A stretch of 64,000 nucleotides of DNA from positions 200,161,605 through 200,225,604 of the forward strand of contig CM077643.1 of NCBI GenBank assembly GCA_039707465.1, in the 5' to 3' direction. Position 1 is the stretch's first letter, and each line of letters opens with the position of its first letter. Under the pieces are notes generated by a model. That model saw only the letters and a list, made by a program, of their open reading frames with translations, did no database searches and had not been told where the DNA came from. This document shows, one piece after another, positions 44,807 to 54,518 of the stretch. This DNA is from Rhabdophis nuchalis (lineage: Eukaryota; Chordata; Lepidosauria; Squamata; Natricidae). The translations under genes were made by a program, and so were the position numbers.

Positions 44807-47800
44807 GTATTTATATACCACCCTTGCGGGACTCAGGGCGGTGAACAGGCACTAATAAAATGACAATAAACAACAAATACAATAAAAACGTCTTAAAAAT
44901 GGATTAAACTAAAATGCCTGTACTAAAATCACAGTAAAACCCCTATTAAAAGCCAAATTTAAAAACTACGCCACGCCAGCCGCATGGAATAGATGTGTTT
45001 TCAATGCCCGGCGCAGGTTTGTGGTTGTACATAGGTCAGGGGGCAGGTCATTCCAGAGGGCGTGGGCTGCCACAGAGAAGGCTCTCTCCCTAGGAGTCGC
45101 CAGACGGCATTGCCTGGCCGACGGCACCCTGAGGAGGCCCTGAGGAGGCCCTCTGTGGGAGCGAACAAGTCGGAGGGAGGTATGTGGTAGGAGGTGGTCC
45201 TGCAAATAACCAGGTCCCATGCCATGGAGCGCTTTAAAGGTGGTTACTAACACTTTGAAGCGCACCCGGAAAGCCACAGGCAGCCAGTGCAGCTTGCAGA
45301 GGAGAGGTGTTACATGGGAGCATCTCAAGGCCCCCAAAATCCCCCACCCGGCCGCATTCTGAACTAGTTGGAGCCTCTGAGTGCACTTCAAGGGAAGCCC
45401 CATGTAGAGAGTGTTACAATAGTCCAGGCGGGAGATGACGAGGGCTTGAGTGACCATGCGTAGAGCGTCACGATCTAGAAAGGGGCGCAACTGGCGTATC
45501 AGGTAAACCTGATAAAAAGCCCCCCTGGCCACGGCTGTCATATGGTCATCCAAAGACAGCCGAGAGTCCAGGAGGATGCCCAGATTGCGGGCCCTCTCTG
45601 CAGGAGCCAGTGACTCACCCCCAATAGCCAGAGATGGAACCAGCTGGCTATATCGTGATGCCGGAAACCACAGCCACTCAGTCTTGGACAGGTTGAGTCG
45701 AAGCCTGTTTCTCCCCATCCAGACTCGCACGGCTTCCAGATACCGGGACATCACTTCGATGGCATCATTGGGGTGGTCTGGGGTAGAGATGTACAGTTGG
45801 GTGTCATCAGCGTACTGATGGAACTCTACCCCAAAACAACGGATGATCTCACCCAGCAGCTTCATATAGATGTTGAACAGGAGGGGTGAGAGGACCGACC
45901 CCTGAGACACCCCACACGTGAGGGGCTTCAACATCAACCTCTGCCCTCCTGCCAACACAAATTGCGACTGGTCAAAGAGGTAGGAGGAGAACCACCATAT
46001 GGGGCCCCCCAACCCCAACCCCTCCAGCCGATGCAACATGATACCATGGTCGATGGTATCGAAAGCCGCTGAGAGATCTAATAGAACCAGGATAGAGGAA
46101 CAACCTCTATCCCGAGCCCTCCAGAGATCATCCACCAACGCGACCAATGCCATCTCTGTGCTGTGTCCAGGCCGGAAACCGGACTGGCACGAGTCCAGAT
46201 AGACAGTTTCCTCCAGGTGCTGGGGGAACTGTCGCGCCACCACACTCTCAACAACCTTCGCAAGAAAGCGAAGGTTGGAGACAGGAAAGTAGTTGGCCAA
46301 CACAGCTGCCAGGGAGAGCTTCTTGAGGAGGGGTCTCACCACCGCCTCTTTCAAGGCAGTCGGTAAAAAACCCTCACTCAAAGAAGCGTTGATGATTCCC
46401 AGGAGCCAGCCTCGTGTAACCTCCTGGGAGGCCAGTACTAGCCAGGAGGGACACGGGTCCAATAAACATGTGGTGGTGTTCAGTCACCCCAGTATCCTGT
46501 CCATGTCTTTAGGAGTCACAGGATCGAACTCTTCCCAAACAACAGTCTCAGGACCTGCCTCCGTCAGCCCGCCTGGACTAAATCAATCAGAGCCTAACTC
46601 GTCCCGGATCTGAACGATTTTACCATGCAGATAACATCCAAATTCCTCTGCACAACCCTGCAAGGGAGCTTCCCATGCCCTCTGATGAAGGAGGGAGTGG
46701 GTCACTCTAAACAGGGCGGCAGGGCGGTTATCTGCAGACACAATAAGAGCAGAGAGATAATTCTGTTTCGCCGCTTTTATTGCCACAAGGTAAATCTGCA
46801 AATGCAACCTTACCCGTGTCCAGTCAGATTCAAAGCGAGTAGACCTCCAAATGCTCTCTAGACATCTCCTTCGGCGTTTCATCACCCTCAGCTCCTCAGA
46901 GAACCAAGGAGCCAAGGTGGATCGGCGCCGAGTGAGAGGCCACAAGGGCACAACCTGATCCAGGGCCCCCATGGCCGCACTATTCCAGGCGGCCACTAGG
47001 TCCTCACTCGAGTTGCGGGTCAGGGTTTCGGGTATTGGCCCAAGCTCCATCTGGAACCTCTCCGTGTCCATCAGGTGCCTGGGGCAGAACCATCTCGTTA
47101 CTTCTGGTTCCCCTCCCCACAGTGGGGTGCAGCGGTTGGAAAGTCGAGCCGAAGGAGAGAGTTATCTGACCATGACAGGGGTTCGATGACTAATTCCCCT
47201 AACCCAAGATTGCTCATCCACTGGCCGGAGATGAAAACTAGGTCCAGCGTGTGTCCCCCAGTGTGAGTGGGGCCATGAATTAGCTGGGTCAGGTCCATGG
47301 CCATCATGGAGGCCATGAACTCCCGAGCCATCTCATATGCTTCGCCTATCAATGACAGGTTGAAATCCCCCATGACTAATAGCCTGGGGGTATCAACCGC
47401 CACCTCAGCTATCTTATTGAGAAGCTCGGGTAGGGCTACTGACATGTAGCGGGGAGCCAGGTACACAATCAGCAAGCCCAACTGCCTCCCATGACCCCAT
47501 TTCACACATAGGGACTCACAGCCAGCTGTCTGCGGCACAGCGGTCTCCCTCGGATCTAGACCCTCCTTTATGACAACTGCCACCCCCTCCACCCCGACCC
47601 TGGGCTCATGGCTGATGAAATGCCCGGTAACCTGGTGGGCACATTTCAACGAGGGGCACTCCCCCCCTCTTGGCCCAACTAGGTCTTCGTGATACCTGCC
47701 AGGTCCGGCTCCCCCTCCAAGACCAAATCATGGATGAGGGGGGCTTTGTTAACCACGGACCTGGCATTACATAACATCAGCCTGGGGCCCAAGCCCTGAG

Positions 47801-48190
47801 ATTCCAAACCTCCTGGATTGCAGGAAGAACCATGAGGACCGGAGCGTGCAACCACTCGCAAATAGCGGGTGCGTCCTCCCTTAATGTGATGTGACCCTCG
47901 GCTCCCACCGTACCTAGCTCTCCCACACACCATTTTGATGGTGTAGCCCTCTGTTAAGCAGACCCTCACCCCCCCCAATTCTGGACCCTACACCCTCCCC
48001 ATGGGGACCATCGGCCAGCCTGGGAGTATTTCCCAGTGGGTTATTGCCCTCACCCACCACCCTAATTTCAGTTTGCCCTCCCCCCTCCCTGGGCCCCCTT
48101 AAGAATCGAGTTAAATTTTTTTACTAAAAATCCCTAGTTTTCGTTTCGACCACCTCTCTATATTCAAGAATCTGTCATCGAGGTGGGCCC
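44807..48190 (-). mobile_element. L2-type LINE, near full length
   Basis: A minus-strand LINE of about 3.4 kb. The 3' UTR (CACCGCCCTGAGTCCC, GTGGTATATAAATACG) is at 44807-44965, ORF2 at about 44966-47978, and 200 bp or so of 5' sequence reaches up to a GATA/GACA tract at 48193. Endonuclease and RT domains are both present, unlike the other L2 copies in the window. The reading frame is broken several times. GATA repeats on both sides suggest insertion into one simple-repeat array. Confidence 0.9.
44966..47978 (-). pseudogene. L2 ORF2: endonuclease plus reverse transcriptase, broken
   Basis: The L2 ORF2 protein nicks target DNA and reverse-transcribes the element RNA there. Pieces in order: 47679-47978 holds the endonuclease start (LMLCNARSVVNKAPLI), and 47098-47649 the rest of the endonuclease (VMGDFNLSL and GGHTLDLVFIS). 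46583-47071 is the linker (WNSAAMGALDQVVPL, APWFSEELRVMKRRRR). 44966-46462 is RT and C-terminus in 498 codons (LLDLSAAFDTIDHG, YADD at residues 217-220, LWNDLPPDLCTT). The first three pieces are in three different frames. The linker and RT pieces share one frame, separated by a stop near 46580. The usual SDH catalytic triplet of the endonuclease reads Ser-Asp-Asn here, so it would be inactive even if the frame were whole. The GVSQGS motif has Ser for the usual Pro. Confidence 0.9.
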
Positions 48191-48192
48191 TC

Positions 48193-48339
<147 letters not shown>

Positions 48340-48852
48340 TGAAAAGTGGGGGGAAGTGAAAGCATGGGTGTTTAAGTTTGTGCAAAATCTTAAACTAGGT
48401 ATGTGCACAAAAACAGGCTGATTCAGGACTATTATTAAAATTAGGCATCAAACAGGTCTAACAGCTAAAATCATTTCTGCCCTGAACCATCCTCCTTCTC
48501 CTCCTCCAGTTTAGAGCACCTGTAGATTCCTATCTTGGATCTTGACCAGTGGGGATGTAGAGTAGTCTCATTTCCAAACCATTGTAATGCATGTGACAAT
48601 GAGCGCCATAGGTGCAGAGAAGAGAAGATATGAGTGAGAGTGCAAAGACACAGACAGGGATGCTGTTCATAGTTGCAAGCATTCTAGCCAACTGATTTAG
48701 CCTCTGTCACTTCCTTAACAACTGAACTGTCAGTTCCTTGGAAGAAGATGAATTTAATAACTGATTCATACGATCCATCCAGTGAGATATTATTCTTGGG
48801 CTGATTCAAGCATTCTACTTAACTTTCATTCTTGAATCAGGATTACGGTATG
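48340..48852. other. No gene recognised
   Basis: Unique-looking DNA. Confidence 0.5.
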
Positions 48853-48860
48853 TTCTAGAC

Positions 48861-49060
48861 CAGGGGTGTCAAACTCCCCTGGTCCCCGGAGGCCCTCCAG
48901 AAGCCAGAAATGGATCATTTCCAAACTTTTGGTTGACCTGTTGGGGCCATTTTTCACCCTTCCCAAGCTTCAGGAAAGTCTCCTGAAGCCTAGGGAAGGT
49001 GAGGAGGGTGAAAAACAGGTTGGAGCTGACACCTGGCATTCCAGAAAATATGGTTCCATG
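48861..49060. mobile_element. hAT-type element, right end not resolved
   Basis: The left end CAGGGGTGTCAAACTC matches the family of 41357-41514. The left flank is TTCTAGAC. The interior has CTTCAGGAAAGTCTCCTGAA inverted repeats. No clear right terminus or matching flank, so it is probably truncated. Confidence 0.6.
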
Positions 49061-49279
49061 TGCCACCTGAATAAGGCCATCACGGCCTTATTTAGTTACT
49101 CATGGATCAACGTACTCTACCAAATGAGACATGTTAATTGGGCTTACCAGATGTAGCCCAAGTAGTAACATCTCTCCACAAGCTCCACTATCTTGTTAAC
49201 AAAACAATCTCAATAGACATATGTTGTAGGGGGGTCTACCAACAATGCACTGCACATGCTTTCAAAAATTGCTAATCTT

Positions 49280-50164
49280 GACTTCCGCTTCTGCCTTCCA
49301 GCGGCGACGGACGGGTCCTGGACTCGTCCTCCGCTTTGTCCTTTTTTCGGCCCCCCGACGGGGGCGAGACGCCCCTCCTTGGGGGTCTCCCGTAGGGCCG
49401 GCTTGCTGGGGCCATTTTTTTTCCCCGCGGCGGTGGGGGAGCGACCCTTGTCTTCGGCCTAGGTGAGGAAAGGCTGGCTGCAGGGGAGAGACGCTTTGTC
49501 TCTTCCTTCGCCAATGGAGAACGGTAAAGCTTTGTGAATGTGGAGTGAGCCGGACGTTCAGGTCGGAAGGCTCTCCCGAGGCTCGGCTGCGAGGTGAAGA
49601 GTGAGTGTTCTTTTTTTATTTCGTCTTTGCTGGCAGCGCTGGACTAAAGAGCTTGGAGGGGGGTGTTTTGCTCGTTAAACCCCCCCTCGGATTTAAAGCG
49701 GCGCTCGGAAATGGCTCCTCGTTGCGAGGAACCAGATTCTTTCTATGTGGATTGCCTGGAACTTAATGAAAGCAAGTGAAAGTCGTATGCGGCTTGCTTT
49801 TTTACAATGTTTCTAAGTTCGACTGGCTTGCAACAACTTTTCTTTTGTAACTTTCTCCGGCTGGCTCTGTTTGGGCGGTGGAAAATGGCTACTCTTTGTT
49901 CCTGAATGACTATTTCATTTATGGAAAATTACCAGCATTTCCTTGTGATTTGGACTTCCTCTTGCCATTAATGAAGAATTTTTTGGATTAATTGATTCCT
50001 TGTCTGGAGTGCCTTTTCTACTATAATTATTGATTTGGAAAAGTGTTTCTCTTCTGGTTCTTGAACTTTCTACAACCCTGACCTGAAACTCTCATCTCCT
50101 GACTTGCCTTAACGGCCCCACCCAAAAAACGCCATTTTAGTGGCATTGACTTTAATAGCTAACC
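49280..50164 (+). promoter_or_regulatory. GC-rich 5' leader of ORF1-only element B
   Basis: An 885-bp leader. The first 250 bp or so is CpG-rich (GGCGACGGACGGGTCC, CCCCGACGGGGGCGAGACG, GGCGGTGGGGGAGCGACC), then it becomes moderately AT-rich up to the ORF1 start. It is co-linear with the leader of copy A. A promoter role is inferred from position and CpG content. Confidence 0.6.
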
Positions 50165-50389
50165 ATGGCACAAAAATCAGAATTGGCAGGTTTGGAACAA
50201 AGAATGTCTTCTCTGGAATCTGTGTTACAAATTTTGGTGCAAGAAATCAAGGCTCAGAGAGAAGAAAATAGCAACTTTAAGAAGGAACTTCTGGAAACAC
50301 GGAAGCAAGTGCGGGAGAACACACAGAAGACTGAAGAGTTGGAGGGGGGGCTGGCTGGGGCAAAGGGAGAGCTTAAAAATGTTACTAAT
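50165..50389 (+). pseudogene. L1 ORF1p-like protein, N-terminal part (copy B)
   Basis: The first 75 codons of ORF1, from the Met at 50165 in ACCATGG context, a good eukaryotic start. It encodes the coiled coil (ELAGLEQRMSSLESVLQI, then EENSNFKKELLETRKQV). The frame is cut by the nested L1 at 50390, where two foreign residues and a stop follow. The remaining part resumes at 53606 in the same phase. Confidence 0.88.
50375..50389 (+). repeat. 15-bp target duplication of the nested L1, left copy
   Basis: AAAAATGTTACTAAT is repeated exactly at 53591-53605. Copy A has a single AAAAATGTTAACAGT at the equivalent place, the pre-insertion state. Confidence 0.92.
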
Positions 50390-53300
50390 AGATTTTAACT
50401 TTGAGAAGAAAGGAAGAAGTTGGAGATATGATGAGAAACTGTATAAGAATGAGGAAGATAAAAAATGGATAAAAATGGGAAGAAAGCTGGAGATTGAATG
50501 ATAACGGAGAGGTTAAATTTGAAATTGTCTGGCTATGAAAGCAGTTTTTAGAGGGGAAAGTATTAAGTTATCAAGTAGGAAATATAGAGAATATAGAAAT
50601 AAAACGGAACAGAATATAAGACAAATTAAGGCATTGGAGAGTCAATTCTTACTTACGAAGGATAAAAAGTGCTGGGAGGAATTAAATTTACTAAAAAATA
50701 AATCGATAAAAGATGATGTAGAATTGGTCAAAAAAAATATAAGATATTTAAATAGAATTTTTTTTGAATTTAGTAATAAAAATTCTAAGCTATTAGCAAG
50801 GATGGCGAAAAATAAAAGTGAGAAGAGGGAAATTGGCTCTTTGATAGATGAAAATGGTACAAGATGTTATAAGATAGTGGAGAAATGTGAAGTAGTTAAG
50901 ACTTTCTTTCAAAAATTATATTCAAAAAAATCAATTGATTTGGAAAAATTGGAAAATCATCTTGAAAAGTATGTAGTGAAAATAGACCAAACCTACAAGG
51001 ATTTGATGGAAGGGGATATAACACAGGATGAGATTAAGGAAATAATACAAGAGATAAAACTAGGAAAGGCTCCAGGTGAAGATGGACTTCCCGCTGAGTT
51101 TTATAAGGATTTTAAAGAAATAATAGTACCAAAATTACAAAAATTATTTAATGGAATTTTATACGGTGGCGAAGTTCCGACCTCATGGAATAGAACAGTA
51201 ATATCTATAATTCCTAAGCCAGACAAAGATGTGGAGCGGATCGAGTCCTACCGACCCATTTCTTTAATTAATCTTATAAACTGCCATTATAAGTAAGAGA
51301 TTAAGTAGGTTTATAGATAAATATATAAGCTATAATCAAGTAGGTTTTGTTAAAGGTAGATATATGAGCGACATAATTAGAAGAGTATTAAATATTATAG
51401 ATGTAGCCGAACATAATGGTGATAAAATAGGTATAGTATCACTAGATATTTTTAAAGCCTTTGATTCCGTACAATGGGAAACTATTAAAGTAATTACTGC
51501 GGCATTAGGCTTTGGTAATAGATTCATACATGTTATTTCAAAATTGTATCAAAAAAGTAGTGCAAAAGTGAAGGTAAATGGAATAATGACGGGAGAGATT
51601 ACCCTGGAAGCAGGTACGAGACAAGAATGTCCCTTGTCTCCAATATTATTTTTATTGGTTATGGAAATATTGACTAAAATGATAGAAGAAGATGAAGAAC
51701 TGAAAGGGTACAAGGGATATAAGATAAATTTGTATGCAGATGATACTTTGATTATTTTGAAAGATATAGAGAAAGACTTGAGGAAGATAAATAAACACTT
51801 GAAAGAATTTGAGGAAATGACAGATTTGAAAGTAAATTGGTCAAAATCTGAACTATTAATGGATAAAAGTGGTAAGGAGTGGGAGAATATGCAAGAACAA
51901 TTCGGGATAAGAATTAAAAATACATTGAAATATTTGGGAATAACACTTTCACTTAAAGTTAAGGAATTGAAAAAAATTAATTATGATGTGATGTTGAATG
52001 AAGTAGAGAAGAAGATAGACAAATATAAAGAGATAAAGCTGTCTTGGTTTGGCAGAATTGCAATGTGTAAGATGATGTTGCTACCAAAGTTCAATTTTTT
52101 ATTTGAGATGCTACCATTAAATTTGACAGAGAAAGATATGGAAGGATATCAGAAGAAATTAGATAAATTCTGTAATGGTGGGAAAAGACCTAGGTTAATG
52201 AAGAAAATGTGGTATCAAAACCAAAAGGAAGGTGGATTGGGAATTCCCAATCTACTTAATTATTATCGGGCCTATAGTATTAGAACTGTGGTAAAAATAC
52301 TTAAAAGAGGAGATGGGCACTGGGGAGATTTAGAGTTAAAAGATATTAAGAGATTTGGTCCTGCATGGTTTCTAGATAAAGCAAAATCAAAAAAGATAAT
52401 CAATAGTTATTGGTTAAAGGGATTGAGTAAAATTTGGAATAAATTTGTTAAAATATTAATTCCAGATATAATCTTTTTGGGAAAGACAATTGGAAACTGG
52501 CCGATTAAAACCAACACAACCCGTGAGAAAGTAATTGAAGAGGAAAATATAGAAAGTATAATAGATTGGTTAAAAGCCTTAGGAAATGAAAGCAGAAGAA
52601 AAGAAATAATGGAAAAATTGGGGTTAAATTGGTTTGAAAAAATACAGATAGAAAAATGGACTACGAATGTAAGGGGAATATGTAAAATAGGTAGAAACGA
52701 AACTGAATTTGAAAACTTAGTATCTCAAATTATTAAGGACGAAATTGGGTTAAAGGGACTCGTTAGTAAGATATACAAGATTATAAATTTCAATGAGAAA
52801 CCACAAATGGCAATGAAGATGAACTGGGAGGAAGAACTTAAGATTAAAATATCAGACTTGGATTGGAATGTGAATTGGAAGAGTCGAATCATGAGGATTT
52901 TATCCATAAGGATTAAAGAGCATAATTTCAAGGTCGTTTGGAAATGGTATCTGACTCCATTGAGGTTATCATTGATGGATAAAAAAAATAAGTAATAAAT
53001 GTTGGAGGTGTAATATGGAATTGGGAACGTACGAACATATGTGGTATAAATGTGATAAAGTTAAAAAGTTTTGGCAGAAATTGGAGGAAACGATATTTGA
53101 AATGACGAAGAAAAGAATAACATTGAGATTAGAAACTATATTATTATTGATAATTAAGGAATTAGAATTAACAAAACAGGAGAAAGAATTGATTAGAATT
53201 ATGATTATAATGGGCAGAATTATAATAGCAAGATATTGGAAAATAGAGACGAATATTAAAATAGAAGAGTGGTATTGTGAAATGTGGAAATTAGCTTTAA

Positions 53301-53590
53301 ATGATAAAATGACATGTGATATTAAATTTAGAGAGGGTGTTTATAAAAAAGACGTTTTTTGGAAGACTTGGAAGCCATTTGTGGACTATGCACTTGGGAC
53401 CTTGGATGCTTCGACACCTGTACCCAGAGAACGTGGATTTTGGAGGACTTAAAGATATTTGAAGATACCTGAAGAACCAAACTTTCCTTTCCATTGTATA
53501 GCACTGGGTGAAATAGTGTATTGTATTGTACTGTATATGTTATTTTTGTTATAGTGTTCATAAAAATAAAAATAAAATAAAAAAATAAAA
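50390..53590 (+). mobile_element. L1-clade LINE, 5'-truncated, nested in ORF1 of the half-L1
   Basis: About 3.2 kb inserted into ORF1 of element B with a 15-bp duplication. The target reads as a run of T followed by AA on the nicked strand, the classic L1 endonuclease site. It contains the ORF2 linker, RT and C-terminal zinc-knuckle region, a short 3' UTR and an A-rich AAAATA tail (about 53562-53590). The endonuclease and anything upstream are missing. Codon use is strongly A-rich, as in other L1s and unlike the L2 and CR1 copies here. Confidence 0.92.
50535..53452 (+). pseudogene. L1 ORF2 fragment: RT and C-terminal Cys-rich region
   Basis: Piece 1, 50535-51296 (253 codons): pre-RT region and RT start (GKAPGEDGLPAEFYKDF, ESYRPISLIN). 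A frameshift, with a small loss near 51275, leads to piece 2, readable from about 51280 to 52995. Piece 2 contains ISKRLSRFIDKYI, the LDIFKAFDSVQWE motif with the catalytic Asp, GTRQECPLSPILF (Glu for the usual Gly) and YADD at residues 124-127 of the 543-codon frame from 51364. It also has a long C-terminal part (WYQNQKEGGLGIPNLLNYY). A second frameshift near 52990 leads to piece 3 (to 53452), which starts with the knuckle CWRCNMELGTYEHMWYKC, a C-x2-C-x8-H-x4-C pattern. The N-terminal endonuclease is absent. This is the only L1 reverse transcriptase in the window and the type of protein that the ORF1-only elements would depend on. Confidence 0.92.
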
Positions 53591-53605
53591 AAAAATGTTA
53601 CTAAT
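53591..53605 (+). repeat. 15-bp target duplication of the nested L1, right copy
   Basis: Exact repeat of 50375-50389, following the A-rich tail. Confidence 0.92.
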
Positions 53606-54229
53606 GAGGTTGTAGAAATAAATGGGCATGTGTCTAGGATTGATATGGAAAGGATGACATATTTTTTAAGATTTCAGAATATTTCTGAGGAACTGGGTGA
53701 GTGTCTCCCTGAACTCATGAGTACAATTTTAGCAGATTATTTACATAAACCTAAGGATGAGATCAGGGGGGACATTGACCTAGTTTACAGAATAAATTCC
53801 GCATATGCCAGGATAAATGAAGTACCCAGAGAGATACATGTTAAATTTGTTAAAAGGTCAACCAGAGAGGAAATTTTGAAGGCGCAGAGAGGGGGGGCGT
53901 TAATTTACCAACAAAAGGTTGTCGTCATCTTGAAGCAGATCCCAAAAAAGATTAGGGAGATGAGAAGGAGGTATTCCTTCTTATCCAAAAAATTGTTTGA
54001 TCACGGGATTTGGTTCAAGTGGGCGATGCCCGAAGGGATGCTGGTGTTCTGGGAAGGAGGAAGAGTAAGGATTAAAACAGTTGTCGAGGTGGAAGCCTTT
54101 CTTAAAAAACATTCCTCTGTCCTGGGGGAAGATCCAGGGGGAGCAGGGGGGGCCACGGCCCCGCCCACTGGGGGCCAGGAGGGAGAAAAAGAAGATACAA
54201 TTGCCAAGAGGCTTAGATCCAAAAAATGA
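53606..54229 (+). pseudogene. L1 ORF1p-like protein, RRM-like and C-terminal domains (copy B)
   Basis: A continuous 207-codon frame plus TGA that continues ORF1 beyond the nested L1. It holds the RRM-like domain (TYFLRFQNISEELGECL, RGDIDLVYRINSAYARI, PREIHVKFVKRSTREEI) and the C-terminal domain (REMRRRYSFLSKKLF, MPEGMLVFWEGGRVRIKT). A Gly/Ala/Pro-rich stretch and a basic end (IAKRLRSKK) close the protein. Its phase fits the 75 codons at 50165-50389 exactly, so ORF1 was a full 282-codon frame before the nested insertion. Mammalian L1 ORF1p is roughly 340 residues, so this is a shorter form. Confidence 0.88.
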
Positions 54230-54502
54230 CTTTGCTTGCTTTTTTTTTCTTTTTTTATTAACTTTTTTTAACCTTTTTGTACCAGGATGTTTGTACAAGT
54301 CTGCCAGCGTAGAATGGGAAATGTATGATGTATTCACTTATCTTTATCTTGTAGTATTTTTTGATAAATTTTCTTACCAATGTTTTATTATGTAGCCCGG
54401 GAAGGGCCAAGGACTCTGACACAATGGTTCTCAAAATGTTTCTGTAACCCCTACCTTACCCTTTGGGAAATTGTAAAAACCAATAAAACTTTTTCAAAAC
54501 CA
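54230..54502 (+). terminator. 3' UTR and polyadenylation signal of ORF1-only element B
   Basis: A 273-bp 3' UTR, matched by copy A, with the shared AGGGCCAAGGACTCTGAC block and a terminal CAATAAAACTTTTTCAAAA. The AATAAA lies about 15 bases from the end, and there is no long A tail. Confidence 0.7.
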
Positions 54503-54518
54503 AAAAATTGCTAATCTT

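Larger units (their letters stand above)
49280..54502 (+). mobile_element. ORF1-only L1-related element (half-L1-like), copy B, split by a nested L1
   Basis: Bounded by a perfect 16-bp target duplication, AAAAATTGCTAATCTT, at 49264-49279 and 54503-54518. Subtracting the 3.2-kb nested L1 and its duplicated 15 bp (50390-53605), the element is about 2.0 kb, the same size and structure as copy A (33296-35316): an 885-bp leader, ORF1, and a 3' UTR ending CAATAAAACTTTTTCAAAA. No ORF2 of its own is present. The insertion site fits L1 endonuclease preference (a run of T followed by GAA on the nicked strand). Confidence 0.9.

Noticed and set aside
44966..48190. Functional, autonomous L2 element
   Set aside because: At least two frameshifts, an in-frame stop and a changed endonuclease catalytic residue.
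50535..53452. The nested L1 ORF2 as the ORF2 of the ORF1-only element B
   Set aside because: It lies inside ORF1, has its own 15-bp target duplication and A-rich tail, lacks an endonuclease, and copy A has no trace of it.
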